From the NCBI GenBank assembly GCA_937974625.1, contig CALJVJ010000089.1, positions 1-46,152 of the forward strand: DNA of 46,152 nucleotides, read 5' to 3'. The position numbers and the translations under genes were made by a program. The notes under the pieces are model-generated. The model saw only the letters and a list, made by a program, of their open reading frames with translations, searched no databases and was not told the origin of the DNA. Shown piece after piece: positions 8,617 to 17,073 of the stretch; the first letter of the stretch is position 1, and each line of letters begins with the position of its first letter. Source of the DNA: an uncultured Saprospiraceae bacterium (GTDB taxonomy: Bacteria > Bacteroidota > Bacteroidia > Chitinophagales > Saprospiraceae).

Positions 8617-10143
8617 ATGAAAGGTATCTTTTTAATCATGCTATCCTTAGTTGGACTTAGGGCAATTGCCCAAAATACTTTTGACGACCCTATGCCTAGG
8701 ACCGATATGAAAAAAGATTTGGACCTGTTTCGGAACATGCGAGCAGCAGCGAACTCAGGCGTTTATAAATATCGTACTCAGGAGGAAATTGATAGCATCT
8801 ACCAATGGGCTTATGGTGCCATTAATGAAAGTAATACTTTAGGAAATTTTTATAATATACTTTGCCATATTACAGATTTTGAAGGTAGTTTACATAATAA
8901 TACATCGTTGCCTCCCAAAGTAAGGGCATCATTCAAGTTGGAGCAAGAAGGCTACTTTCCTTTTATAGTAAGCCAAATAGCCAACCAATGGGTATGTAAT
9001 AATGCTGATGTAGCAGTTCCATTAGGCAGTAAAATCCTTCAAATTAATGGGCAAGATATACAAGACATCATTTCCGAATTATATAAATACCATCATACAG
9101 ACGGGTATAACGTTACTGGAAAAAAAGTAATTTTAAATGCCACTTTTCCTTTTTTTTATCGAATGAGATTCGGAAAACAAGCCACCTTTAACATAACCTA
9201 TGAAAACCCCAAAGGTAACTCTGATATAGTTCAACTACCTAGTGTTTCTTACAAAGAATACATGGCAAAACAAGCTAAACGACACAGTAGCCCTTTTGAC
9301 TATTTAAACTATGCCTCAACCGAAGTATTAGAAAAAAAGAAGGAAGTATATTATAGTAAAATATTGAACGACAGCACCGCTATTCTAGTCGTGAATAGTT
9401 TTGCAATAGGTGGAAATGCCAATTCCCCTGACCACAAAGTATATGCAAAATACCTTGATTCCATATTTACAAATTTTAAAAAACAAGCTATTAAACACTT
9501 AATAGTGGATGTAAGATATAATGGTGGAGGAACAGACCCCAATGACTTAGTAACTTATTCTTTTTTGACCAATAGAAACTTTCAAGAGAATATAGAAGCT
9601 TGGGTTAGCTTTAGAAAAATTCCTTATTGGAATCGGATTAAAGGAGAATTCTTCTTTTTAATAAAACCCATTGCTAAACTTATTTATCAAAAAGAATTGA
9701 AAAAAGAATTTCCAGTTGCTAAAAATGGCAAGTATTACCAAGATGATACAAATGAGAACCACAAGGTTTGGAATCCTGCCCCTAATGCCTTTAAGGGACA
9801 AATTTACTTGTTAGTTGGTCCTGCGGTTGCTTCTGCAGGAAGTATGTTTGCTGCGATGTTAGCGAGCGATGAAACGACGATCACTATAGGCGAGGAAACG
9901 CAAGGTGGGTATTATGGACATAATGGACATACGCCCATTAGATACCAATTAAAACATAGTAAAATAAAAACAGCTTGGTCTATTGTAAATCTAAAACAAG
10001 ATGTGCGGAACAAACCCAATCAACCTTATGGTTATGGTATTATTCCTAATTATAAAATCGTACAATCCCATCAAGATTTTTTAAAGAATGAAGATACCGT
10101 AATGAAGTTTACACTTGATATGATTGAAGGGAGTAATAATTAG
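8617..10143 (+). CDS. S41 family peptidase, secreted
   Basis: A 508-residue exported protein with a signal peptide (residues 1-18, ending AIA|Q). The C-terminal half is an S41 (C-terminal processing/tricorn-core-like) peptidase domain: strand DSTAILVVNSF, then LIVDVRYNGGGTDP near 294-308, then the nucleophile region GPAVASAGSMFAAML with Ser406 as likely nucleophile. The general-base Lys of CtpA-type enzymes (FGKG) is not present; the equivalent loop reads GEETQGGYYG, which is typical of a Bacteroidota subgroup whose catalytic base differs or is unknown. There is no clear PDZ domain, although residues 140-160 (GSKILQINGQDI) look like a degenerate one. The protein should act in the periplasm or outside the cell. 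A terminator follows at 10201. Confidence 0.85.
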   Translation: MKGIFLIMLSLVGLRAIAQNTFDDPMPRTDMKKDLDLFRNMRAAANSGVYKYRTQEEIDSIYQWAYGAINESNTLGNFYNILCHITDFEGSLHNNTSLPPKVRASFKLEQEGYFPFIVSQIANQWVCNNADVAVPLGSKILQINGQDIQDIISELYKYHHTDGYNVTGKKVILNATFPFFYRMRFGKQATFNITYENPKGNSDIVQLPSVSYKEYMAKQAKRHSSPFDYLNYASTEVLEKKKEVYYSKILNDSTAILVVNSFAIGGNANSPDHKVYAKYLDSIFTNFKKQAIKHLIVDVRYNGGGTDPNDLVTYSFLTNRNFQENIEAWVSFRKIPYWNRIKGEFFFLIKPIAKLIYQKELKKEFPVAKNGKYYQDDTNENHKVWNPAPNAFKGQIYLLVGPAVASAGSMFAAMLASDETTITIGEETQGGYYGHNGHTPIRYQLKHSKIKTAWSIVNLKQDVRNKPNQPYGYGIIPNYKIVQSHQDFLKNEDTVMKFTLDMIEGSNN

Positions 10144-10200
10144 TGGTATCAATTACTTACAAAGTACTAGCTTTGCCAATAGAGTTCCTGCTATAAAACA

Positions 10201-10237
10201 AAAATGGCTAAACTAATAATTTAGCTTAGCCATTTTT
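10201..10237 (+). terminator. Intrinsic terminator after the S41 peptidase gene
   Basis: Arms 10201-10211 and 10226-10236 pair perfectly over 11 bp around a 14-nt loop, followed by a T-run (10233-10237). It can serve both the plus-strand S41 gene and the convergent minus-strand gene ending at 10332. Confidence 0.75.
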
Positions 10238-10331
10238 ATATACTTTGAATTGAATAACTTTATAAGAAACATAGGGATATGGTTAATAAAATTGATTAGC
10301 TCTCTGCCCCACGCCCTTTGCCCTCCACACT

Positions 10332-11678
10332 CTATTCATTCATCCCAATCTGGTTTCTGAATTTCAAACTACTCACTACAAAATCTCCGACTTGTTCACC
10401 TTGAGTCACCCCATTAAAACAAGCAGGTGCATAGTGAATGCCTCCATACAATCGACTAATCGCCGCTTCTTCTGATGCTTCTACAAAAGATTTAAAAGAA
10501 CGAGTGGGTAAACCAAATTCTTCTTCTGTATCATCATCAAACGCAAAGTTATCACCATAAATACTCGTCAAGGCAACTGCTGCTGCCCGAGAGATGACGC
10601 TATGTCCACTTGTATATTCAGGAAAAGGAGGCGTTTGTAAGGCAGGAGCCCAATCTTCATCCACCATTTGATTAATCACTGTTTCTGGTCGCACTAATTT
10701 AGAACGATACTTCTCGTCCCAACAACTAATAAATCCATCTGCTAAGGCGATGGAGGTTAAGGCATAAGTTTCTGCAGACTTCATAAAATCAGCATTGGTT
10801 TTTCTTGCAGCTAAAGCGGCGATATTTATCCAATGACCACCAGGGGTAATTTTTTTTGTTGCAAACATCACATGTCCCTTGTGATGAGAGACATATGGAT
10901 TACAATCCCAAAACTCTGCGATGGCAATCTTTTCTTCTTTTTCTTGCTCTAGTGCTGTATATACTTCGAGCATTTCTTTATAAAAAAGACTGTTTTTATC
11001 TTCATCGTAAGGAGTCGGCGGCGGTGGTGGAAATTGGTCTGCCGATTCAAGTGTAAAAGTTCTTATTTTTTTCCAATGTGGCTCTATGCCATCCATATAA
11101 TCTGGCGGCGTTGGTCGCCATTGTCCAGGGTCTTCAGGAATAGAATATTTAGGAAAGGTTCGAGTCTGTTTGTAATTATCTTTATCTGCCCATGCTAAAA
11201 TATGATTGGCTATCTGTTGTCCATATTCAACCGACCTTTCATAGGTACTAGAGGGCATTTCAATAGCTTTAAATTCTGCATAAAGTTCATCTTGAAATTG
11301 CTGAATTTTAGCCTCGGAAAAAATCATTGCCTTTCCAACTGTCAAGAATGCATGTGCGCTAGCCAAGGGAAAACAGTATTCTTTTCCTTTTTCAGGTTGT
11401 GGCGTATTCGCAAACTGCTTTAGTTGCCCATCTAAAGTCCTGTATTCTGAAAACTCTGGTAAAGCTGCTTGATAAGCTGCAATACTTGCATACGCATAGA
11501 TTCGACTCGCTTGTGGAGGAGAAAAAATATCGTGGACAATTACATCTGTTAATTTTTTCATAGACCGATGTAGAAATTCTGCATTTCTAGCATCTTCTTG
11601 GAAATTGGGGTTGACATTTTCGCAAGCTGTTGTTCCTACAACCATTAGAAAAGCTAAAAATAGGTGTCTAAGTCTCAT
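10332..11678 (-). CDS. Vanadium-dependent haloperoxidase-like lipoprotein (PAP2 superfamily)
   Basis: A 448-residue protein with a lipoprotein-like leader (Cys19 in TTAC). The three vanadate/phosphate-binding motifs of vanadium haloperoxidases and PAP2 phosphatases are present in order: K323-x6-R330-P, T-S-G-H (S357, G358, H359) in PEYTSGHS, and S408-R409-x5-H415 in SRLYGGIHY. The Asp that commonly follows the last His is replaced (HYAPA). Family members oxidise halides with peroxide or act as phosphatases, and the sequence does not tell which. The lipid anchor puts the enzyme outside the cytoplasm. The gene is monocistronic, starts at ATG 11678 and lies next to the 247-bp inverted-repeat element. 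Confidence 0.8.
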   Translation of the reverse strand: MRLRHLFLAFLMVVGTTACENVNPNFQEDARNAEFLHRSMKKLTDVIVHDIFSPPQASRIYAYASIAAYQAALPEFSEYRTLDGQLKQFANTPQPEKGKEYCFPLASAHAFLTVGKAMIFSEAKIQQFQDELYAEFKAIEMPSSTYERSVEYGQQIANHILAWADKDNYKQTRTFPKYSIPEDPGQWRPTPPDYMDGIEPHWKKIRTFTLESADQFPPPPPTPYDEDKNSLFYKEMLEVYTALEQEKEEKIAIAEFWDCNPYVSHHKGHVMFATKKITPGGHWINIAALAARKTNADFMKSAETYALTSIALADGFISCWDEKYRSKLVRPETVINQMVDEDWAPALQTPPFPEYTSGHSVISRAAAVALTSIYGDNFAFDDDTEEEFGLPTRSFKSFVEASEEAAISRLYGGIHYAPACFNGVTQGEQVGDFVVSSLKFRNQIGMNE

Positions 11679-11703
11679 ATCATTACTTTTTTACTAAAGC
11701 CTA

Positions 11704-11950
11704 GAGCTTGTCTAAATTCCATAATTTAGCGAAAGTGAGCAAATCATATTTTGTATTAGATTAAACAAACATCGTTTGTGAACCGTGAAACGGATGGGGT
11801 GCATTTTTAGCATCCTTCTGGATGGTCAAAATTTTTAACTTGAGTAAAGGAAAGATTCGAGGAATCTTTTCTTTGCGAACCGTTTACGGTCGGGATGCCT
11901 TAGATAAAATTTGCCACTTGTAGTCAATTAATGGGATTTTAGACAAGCTC
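11704..11950. mobile_element. MITE-like element with terminal inverted repeats
   Basis: The ends are inverted repeats: GAGCTTGTCTAAA at 11704-11716 and its exact complement at 11938-11950, with weaker matching for about 10 more bases inwards. TA flanks the left end (11702-11703), and TA appears one base beyond the right end (11952-11953), a possible TA target duplication. The 247 bp contain no ORF. Inside are a 15-bp hairpin (11844-11876, loop GAG), small hairpins ACAAAC/GTTTGT (11765-11779), GGGTGC/GCATCC (11797-11815) and ACCGT/ACGGT (11879-11890), and two direct copies of a GAACCGT-n2/3-ACGG-n2-GGG-n-TGC motif at 11778-11802 and 11875-11898. Size, ends and lack of coding suggest a non-autonomous transposon. 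Confidence 0.6.
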
Positions 11951-12128
11951 TTAATTGTGATAGACAAAATTAGGCATCTTCTATCTATTTTATCAATAAA
12001 ATTGATTCTTTGATAAGCGTTTAACAAGATTAATTTAGAATCACAATAAAACAAAACTGCATTTGTCTACTAAAAAGGCACATTTTGCTTATATTTTGAT
12101 ACTAATATTTAAAAATAAATTAGTACAA

Positions 12129-12160
12129 TTGGACTAATTTAATAAAATTCACTATATTTG
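12129..12160 (+). promoter_or_regulatory. Promoter of the TetR-acyl-CoA dehydrogenase operon
   Basis: TATATTTG at 12153-12160 is a full TAnnTTTG match. TTG at 12129-12131 is spaced 21 nt upstream, in range for the -33 element. Transcription should begin near 12165, inside the palindrome that follows. Confidence 0.65.
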
Positions 12161-12176
12161 TAGCGAATATTCGCTA
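12161..12176 (+). promoter_or_regulatory. Palindromic operator, probable TetR binding site
   Basis: TAGCGAATATTCGCTA is a perfect 16-bp palindrome placed directly after the -7 element, over the expected transcription start, and 26 nt ahead of the TetR gene. Its size and position suit autorepression by the TetR dimer. Confidence 0.65.
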
Positions 12177-12201
12177 ATTCTATTTCATTTAATTTATTGC
12201 A

Positions 12202-12831
12202 TTGAGTAAAACTCGTCAAAATATTATTCAAACAGCTATCCGACTTTTCAATGAGCGAGGAGTAATTAATGTCCGAATAAGAGATATTGCTGATGAAATG
12301 AAGATTAGCCCAGGGAATGTTACTTATCATTATAAGACCAAGCAAGAGTTAATGGACTCTGCTTATCGCTATATGATAAAAACCTTAGAGGAAATGGCTG
12401 TTGGTAATCAATTCATGAATCCACAGAAAGACCATTTACATGTAGCTAAGGGATATTTAGAGCATATCGTTCAATTTCGATTTTTTTATCAGGATACTTT
12501 AGAAATTATTCGCTCTTATCCTGAATTAGCCAAGTTGCATCAAGAACAAGTGGCTCAAGAGAAATCGATTATCCGCAACTTGATGTTCATGTCTGTTGGT
12601 AAAGGAGATTTGATTACAGAACCAATAGAAGGTTTGTACGAATCTTTAGCGCATAGTATCTGGATGACGTTACATTTTTGGTTAACCCAACAAATTATTC
12701 GAGGAGAACAAAATAATAACCTAGAAACAGGTTTGATTACCATTGCTAACTTATTGTATCCTTTTGCTACTGAAAAAGGACAAACAGTTTTCACAAGAAT
12801 GCGGGGAGAATTGTTAGCAATGGCATCTTAA
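12202..12831 (+). CDS. TetR/AcrR family transcriptional regulator
   Basis: A 209-residue regulator. Residues 3-50 form the TetR DNA-binding domain: RQNIIQTAIRLFNERG, then RIRDIADEMKISPGNVTYHY with the recognition helix, then KTKQELMD. The C-terminal 150 residues are the helical ligand and dimer domain. The start is TTG at 12202, because a stop lies in frame at 12190-12192 and no ATG occurs before the conserved helix. The gene is preceded by a good promoter and a perfect palindrome, so it probably represses itself and the acyl-CoA dehydrogenase gene 43 nt downstream. Regulators in this arrangement often respond to acyl-CoA; that ligand is an inference from the neighbour. Confidence 0.88.
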   Translation: MSKTRQNIIQTAIRLFNERGVINVRIRDIADEMKISPGNVTYHYKTKQELMDSAYRYMIKTLEEMAVGNQFMNPQKDHLHVAKGYLEHIVQFRFFYQDTLEIIRSYPELAKLHQEQVAQEKSIIRNLMFMSVGKGDLITEPIEGLYESLAHSIWMTLHFWLTQQIIRGEQNNNLETGLITIANLLYPFATEKGQTVFTRMRGELLAMAS

Positions 12832-12874
12832 AAATTTAATTAATAATAATCATAATTCCTAAAAATTTATAAAG

Positions 12875-14689
12875 ATGGCAGATAAGTATTGTAGTGTAGA
12901 AAACATAAAATTTTTATTACACGAAGTTCACGACCTTGACAGTTTATTAGACTCCGAAAGGTTTAAAGATTTTGATGCAGAAAGCATTGATTTCATTATT
13001 GACTCTTCTAAAGATTTAGGAGACAAAGAATTCTTTCCTTATTATCAGGAAATGGACGAAAAACCAGCCGTATATAAGGATGGTGAAATTTTAGTGCACC
13101 CACAAGTAAAAAATGTTATCCAGAAGTCTGGAGAAATGGGTTTTACTGGTGCTACTTTCGACGCAGAACATGGAGGTATGCAATTACCTTTTATGGCAGC
13201 TTCAGCTACAGGTTATATTCTAACAGCAGCGAATAATCCATTAGTGATGTATGCTGGCTTAACAGCAGGAGCGGCTCATTTGATTACTTCTTTTGGTACA
13301 AAGGAGCAATCAGAAATGTATGTCCCTAAAATGTTGAATGGAGAATGGGGAGGAACAATGTGTTTGACAGAACCGCAAGCTGGTAGTTCTTTATCGGATA
13401 TTACATCTTCTGCTATTCCACAAGCAGATGGCTCTTATAAAATTACGGGACAAAAGATTTTTATCTCTAGTGGTGACCATCAATGTGTAGATAATATCGT
13501 GCATTTATTCTTAGCAAGAATCGAAGGTGCACCTGCTGGCACAAAGGGTATTTCTTTATTTATAGTACCTAAGAAACGAATTAAGGCAGACGGTACGTTG
13601 GAAAGCAATGATGTGAAAGCAGCGGGTGATTTCCAAAAATTAGGACAAAGAGCGAATGCAACTGCTCACTTATCCTTTGGGGAAGAAGACAATTGTTATG
13701 GCTGGTTAGTCGGTACAGAAAATAGAGGGTTGGCGCACATGTTCCAGATGATGAATGGTGCAAGAATTGATGTTGGATTGAACGGTGCATCTATTGCTTC
13801 TGCTGCTTATTATGCTTCTTTACAATATGCGCAAGAGCGACCACAAGGAAGAAAATTAAGTTCTGGTGGGCAAAAAGATATTTCTCAAGGACAGACTTTA
13901 ATTATCAATCACCCTGATGTAAGAAGAATGCTTTTATTGCAAAAAGCAGTTTCAGAAGGCGCTTTAAGTCTTTGCATGGAAGCCGCTCGATTGGTTGATT
14001 TGCAACATGTACTGGAAGGAGAGGAAAAAGCAGAAGCGAATCTATTATTAGAGATATTGACGCCAATTGTTAAGACTTATCCATCAGAAATGGGAAGAGT
14101 GTCTGTAAGTACAGGTTTACAAATTTTGGGCGGTTATGGATTCTGTTTAGAATTCCCATTACAGCAATATTATAGAGATATTCGTATCATGGCTTTATAC
14201 GAAGGAACGACAGGTATTCAATCTTTGGATTTATTGGGTAGAAAAGCGACGGCTCAAAATGGAAAAGCATTGATGTTATTGATGAAAGAGGTACAAGGAA
14301 CTATTCAAGCCGCGAATACTTATGATGATTTAAAGCCTTACGCGACTATTTTAGGTGGTAAAATGAAGGAAGTTCAAGAGGTAATGCAATATCTTATTCA
14401 ATACGCCATGAAAGGCGATTATGATAAGTTCTTAGCGGATGCTTCTATTTTTATGGAGTTTGCAAGTACGATTGTTATCGGCTGGCAATGGTTGAAAATG
14501 GCGACTAAATCTAAAGAAGCATTAGTGACCGGAAACTTGACACAATCTGCTGAATTTTATGAAAGTAAAGTTCATACGATGAAATTCTTCTTTAAGTATG
14601 AAATGCCTAAAACAGCTTCTGCTAAAGAGACGATTCTAAATCCAGAATTTTTAACAATACTAGAGTCAGAAAAAGAATTGATTATGTAA
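12875..14689 (+). CDS. Acyl-CoA dehydrogenase, long form
   Basis: A 604-residue flavoprotein that would oxidise an acyl-CoA to the trans-2-enoyl-CoA, passing electrons to ETF. The middle domain carries the FAD/substrate signature MCLTEPQAGSSLSD beginning at residue 162 and the KITGQKIFIS strand. The catalytic base is Glu443 in LYEGTTGIQSLDLLGRK. An extra C-terminal domain of about 130 residues after the core places it with the long acyl-CoA dehydrogenases (PF12806-type extension), which include DmdC-like and fatty-acid enzymes; the exact substrate cannot be read off. It follows the TetR gene by 43 nt, probably in one operon, and ends at a clear terminator. Confidence 0.92.
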   Translation: MADKYCSVENIKFLLHEVHDLDSLLDSERFKDFDAESIDFIIDSSKDLGDKEFFPYYQEMDEKPAVYKDGEILVHPQVKNVIQKSGEMGFTGATFDAEHGGMQLPFMAASATGYILTAANNPLVMYAGLTAGAAHLITSFGTKEQSEMYVPKMLNGEWGGTMCLTEPQAGSSLSDITSSAIPQADGSYKITGQKIFISSGDHQCVDNIVHLFLARIEGAPAGTKGISLFIVPKKRIKADGTLESNDVKAAGDFQKLGQRANATAHLSFGEEDNCYGWLVGTENRGLAHMFQMMNGARIDVGLNGASIASAAYYASLQYAQERPQGRKLSSGGQKDISQGQTLIINHPDVRRMLLLQKAVSEGALSLCMEAARLVDLQHVLEGEEKAEANLLLEILTPIVKTYPSEMGRVSVSTGLQILGGYGFCLEFPLQQYYRDIRIMALYEGTTGIQSLDLLGRKATAQNGKALMLLMKEVQGTIQAANTYDDLKPYATILGGKMKEVQEVMQYLIQYAMKGDYDKFLADASIFMEFASTIVIGWQWLKMATKSKEALVTGNLTQSAEFYESKVHTMKFFFKYEMPKTASAKETILNPEFLTILESEKELIM

Positions 14690-14723
14690 TCATTCTAATA
14701 TAATAGAGAGAAAAGGTATAGAC

Positions 14724-14762
14724 AAGCGGTGACATTTAATAAATGTTGCCGCTTTCTTTTTT
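14724..14762 (+). terminator. Intrinsic terminator of the acyl-CoA dehydrogenase operon
   Basis: Arms 14724-14737 and 14741-14754 pair over 14 bp with two G-U wobbles around an AAT loop, followed by a T-rich run to 14762. Confidence 0.85.
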
Positions 14763-14840
14763 GGTCCAATAGTATCAATAAATAAACAACTATAAGTCAT
14801 TCATTTTGTTATTCTTGTAGCTAATCAAAATAACTCCTTG

Positions 14841-15416
14841 ATGAAGAAATTTATTTATTTGCTTTTTTGTATTTCTTTTTGTTGGGCTTGTGACACTAAG
14901 AAGCCAGCAAAACCATTTGCAGGTGACCGCCAATTTCAAACGACGGATCCTGCTCGTTTATACTTTAAAAATATTAGAAGCATTGCTTATTACCGAACAC
15001 GGAAGCCTCCTTCTGAAATTGATATTTATGAAGCTCGAAAATCTGCTAGAACGAACAAACGACCTATTCTTTATCCACAGATACTAGATAACTGGTTGGA
15101 TAACGAAGCATATATTTTTATTGAAAAAAATGCCTTTTCGAAATTTGTTACACCTTTAACTATAAAGGTAGAAAGTGATAGTCTTTTAACAACCTTTGAA
15201 ATTGCTATTTTTAATAAAAAGAATCAGTATGAATTTGCAGGAAATATGTTTCAAGCACTCAAAAACGGACAAGTATTAAGTGTAAAAACGAAGGAAGGTG
15301 TATTTATCCCAATTTTTCAAAATTATCAAGACAAAGCAAATTTCATGATGACTATGCAAGATTACTATAGATTGATTGAGTTGGATAGGAAAGGTAAATT
15401 GGGTCAAGTCAAATGA
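14841..15416 (+). CDS. Putative lipoprotein of unknown function
   Basis: A 191-residue protein with a lipoprotein signal peptide (Cys17 in SFCWAC). The mature part is basic at first (YYRTRKPPSEIDIYEARKSAR) and then forms a strand-rich C-terminal half. I do not recognise a family. The ATG at 14841 is preferred over the TTG just before it because it gives the usual MKKF start of a signal peptide. The gene is monocistronic and ends only 5 nt from the stop codon of the convergent aat gene. Confidence 0.6.
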   Translation: MKKFIYLLFCISFCWACDTKKPAKPFAGDRQFQTTDPARLYFKNIRSIAYYRTRKPPSEIDIYEARKSARTNKRPILYPQILDNWLDNEAYIFIEKNAFSKFVTPLTIKVESDSLLTTFEIAIFNKKNQYEFAGNMFQALKNGQVLSVKTKEGVFIPIFQNYQDKANFMMTMQDYYRLIELDRKGKLGQVK

Positions 15417-15421
15417 TAATA

Positions 15422-16120
15422 TTAGAACTGTAGCCTACTTCCCCAATTTCCTTTGAGTGTAGGCTTTTGGTTGTTGATTTCTAAATGTGCTAAAAAGTTT
15501 TTTCGAGGTATTTCTTTGGCACCTAAGCTCCCTAAATATTTAGTTTTTTGTTGGCAATCAATTAAATCAAAATCCAATTCTATTAATTTTCTAACCAAAG
15601 AAATAAATCCAAATTTCGAAGCATTACTCGCTTTTGAAAACATGGATTCGCCAAAGAAAACTTTGCCCAAAGCAACGCCATAAAGTCCTCCCACGAGATT
15701 TTTCTCTTTCCAGACTTCTACAGAGTGTGCATAGCCCGCTTGGTGCAAATTGACATAGCCTTCAACCATACTCTCCGTTATCCATGTTCCACCTCCTTGA
15801 CCTTCTCTTTTAGCTTGCTGACAATTTCTCATCACCGTCTCAAATTCTTGGTCAACCGTTACTTGAAATTTTTTTTGATTAAAATAGGAGCGCATACTTT
15901 TAGCCACCTTCAAGTCGGAAGGGTAAAGTACAAACCGAGGGTCGGGGGACCACCAAATAAAAGGGTCCTCATTATTAAACCACGGAAAGATACCATTCGA
16001 ATAAGCTGATAATAGTCGTTCTACAGATAAGTCTCCGCCTAGAGCTATGATACCATCTTCATTCGCTAGGTCAGCAGGTGGAAAAGAAACATCATCTTTG
16101 TCAAGCCAATAAACGGGCAT
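15422..16120 (-). CDS. aat: Leucyl/phenylalanyl-tRNA--protein transferase
   Basis: Aat moves Leu or Phe from aminoacyl-tRNA to the N-terminal Arg or Lys of proteins, marking them for ClpS/ClpAP. At 232 residues the protein has normal length and all the family landmarks: FPPADLANEDGIIALGGDLS, then AYSNGIFPWFN, then WWSPDPRFVL, then GGTWITESM, then AHSVEVW, then LVGGLYGVALGKVFFGESMF and the C-terminal LIDCQ strand. The ATG at 16118-16120 gives the usual MPVYWL-type start. It lies 61 nt downstream of the Omp28-type gene on the same strand and may share its transcript. Confidence 0.96.
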   Translation of the reverse strand: MPVYWLDKDDVSFPPADLANEDGIIALGGDLSVERLLSAYSNGIFPWFNNEDPFIWWSPDPRFVLYPSDLKVAKSMRSYFNQKKFQVTVDQEFETVMRNCQQAKREGQGGGTWITESMVEGYVNLHQAGYAHSVEVWKEKNLVGGLYGVALGKVFFGESMFSKASNASKFGFISLVRKLIELDFDLIDCQQKTKYLGSLGAKEIPRKNFLAHLEINNQKPTLKGNWGSRLQF

Positions 16121-16181
16121 TAGTTATATTAATTGAGTGCTATTATTAATCAGTTGTTAAATGGATAAGGAGCAACGGACA

Positions 16182-17039
16182 TTATTTAATGATTGCGACT
16201 TCTTCAACTTGTAAAACCTCTTTACTATCGGTTGCGTGATGCACAAAGGCAACTACTTTGCACTTTTCAGCCACCCATTCATTAGGCAAAGTAAAGGAAT
16301 AAATATCAGAAGTAGATTGATTAGCTACCAATACATCTGTAATTGGGTCGCCAAAGGTATTGGTAATCATTGTTCGAAAAACGTGTGTTTGTGCGTATGC
16401 TTCGACTATTCCTTCTGGTGTTAATTGTACATCTACGATATCGTCTTCTGTAATAAGAATACTTAAATTTAAATCATCAGAAATATTTTGGGTCGGTGTA
16501 ATGCCTACAGAAACATTGAGTACTCTATTTGAAGCATTATAGGTTGTTTCTAAATCTAGAAACATAATGGCAGTTTCCTCTAATTCTTGCCCTACAAAAC
16601 CACCCCAAGTTGCAAATGCTTCTATTTGCAAATCTCCTTCCCCTGAAAATAATTTTCGATTAATCACTCCTGAAGGAAATCCAATCGGCTGGTCTAAAAA
16701 TTCTATGAGCACATCTCCTTGGTCTGTCCGATAATCATTTTTGCTATTATTGTAAGGTCGTGCAAAAAATCCCGCATGGTAGGAAACCGCTATGAATTTT
16801 TCACCAAAAAGATTGTCTGATTGTAAGTTCTCTATCTCTATTTTTGCTTGTGGGCAATTGACGCATCGGACCCCTGTAAATTCTTCCATCAACACTTTTT
16901 TGATAACGGTCTCTGGATTAATAGGAGTAGTGTTGGCTTCACAACTCAAACAGGGAATAATCGGCTTATTCTCAGTACAGGTAACTAAGGTACAAGCAAA
17001 AAAAAGAAGAACTAAATACTTTATGTTTCGAATAATCAT
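16182..17039 (-). CDS. Omp28-related lipoprotein with thioredoxin-like fold
   Basis: A 285-residue lipoprotein (lipobox LVTC, Cys21). After a short linker the sequence LMEEFTGVRCVNCPQAKIEI matches the thioredoxin-like start of Omp28-related proteins, with a CVNC motif at 59-62; a second CxxC, CLSC, lies at 30-33. The rest is a strand-rich domain. The family is an outer-membrane lipoprotein of Bacteroidota with uncertain role; the CxxC suggests thiol chemistry. The ATG at 17039 is preferred because an upstream GTG in the same frame (17108) would overlap the DUF6029 gene and place the lipoprotein signal inside the protein. It follows DUF6029 by 34 nt; the pair recurs in Bacteroidota. Confidence 0.8.
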   Translation of the reverse strand: MIIRNIKYLVLLFFACTLVTCTENKPIIPCLSCEANTTPINPETVIKKVLMEEFTGVRCVNCPQAKIEIENLQSDNLFGEKFIAVSYHAGFFARPYNNSKNDYRTDQGDVLIEFLDQPIGFPSGVINRKLFSGEGDLQIEAFATWGGFVGQELEETAIMFLDLETTYNASNRVLNVSVGITPTQNISDDLNLSILITEDDIVDVQLTPEGIVEAYAQTHVFRTMITNTFGDPITDVLVANQSTSDIYSFTLPNEWVAEKCKVVAFVHHATDSKEVLQVEEVAIIK

Positions 17040-17073
17040 ACGGTCGGATTTTAAGAAGATGGAGGGAAAGTAT

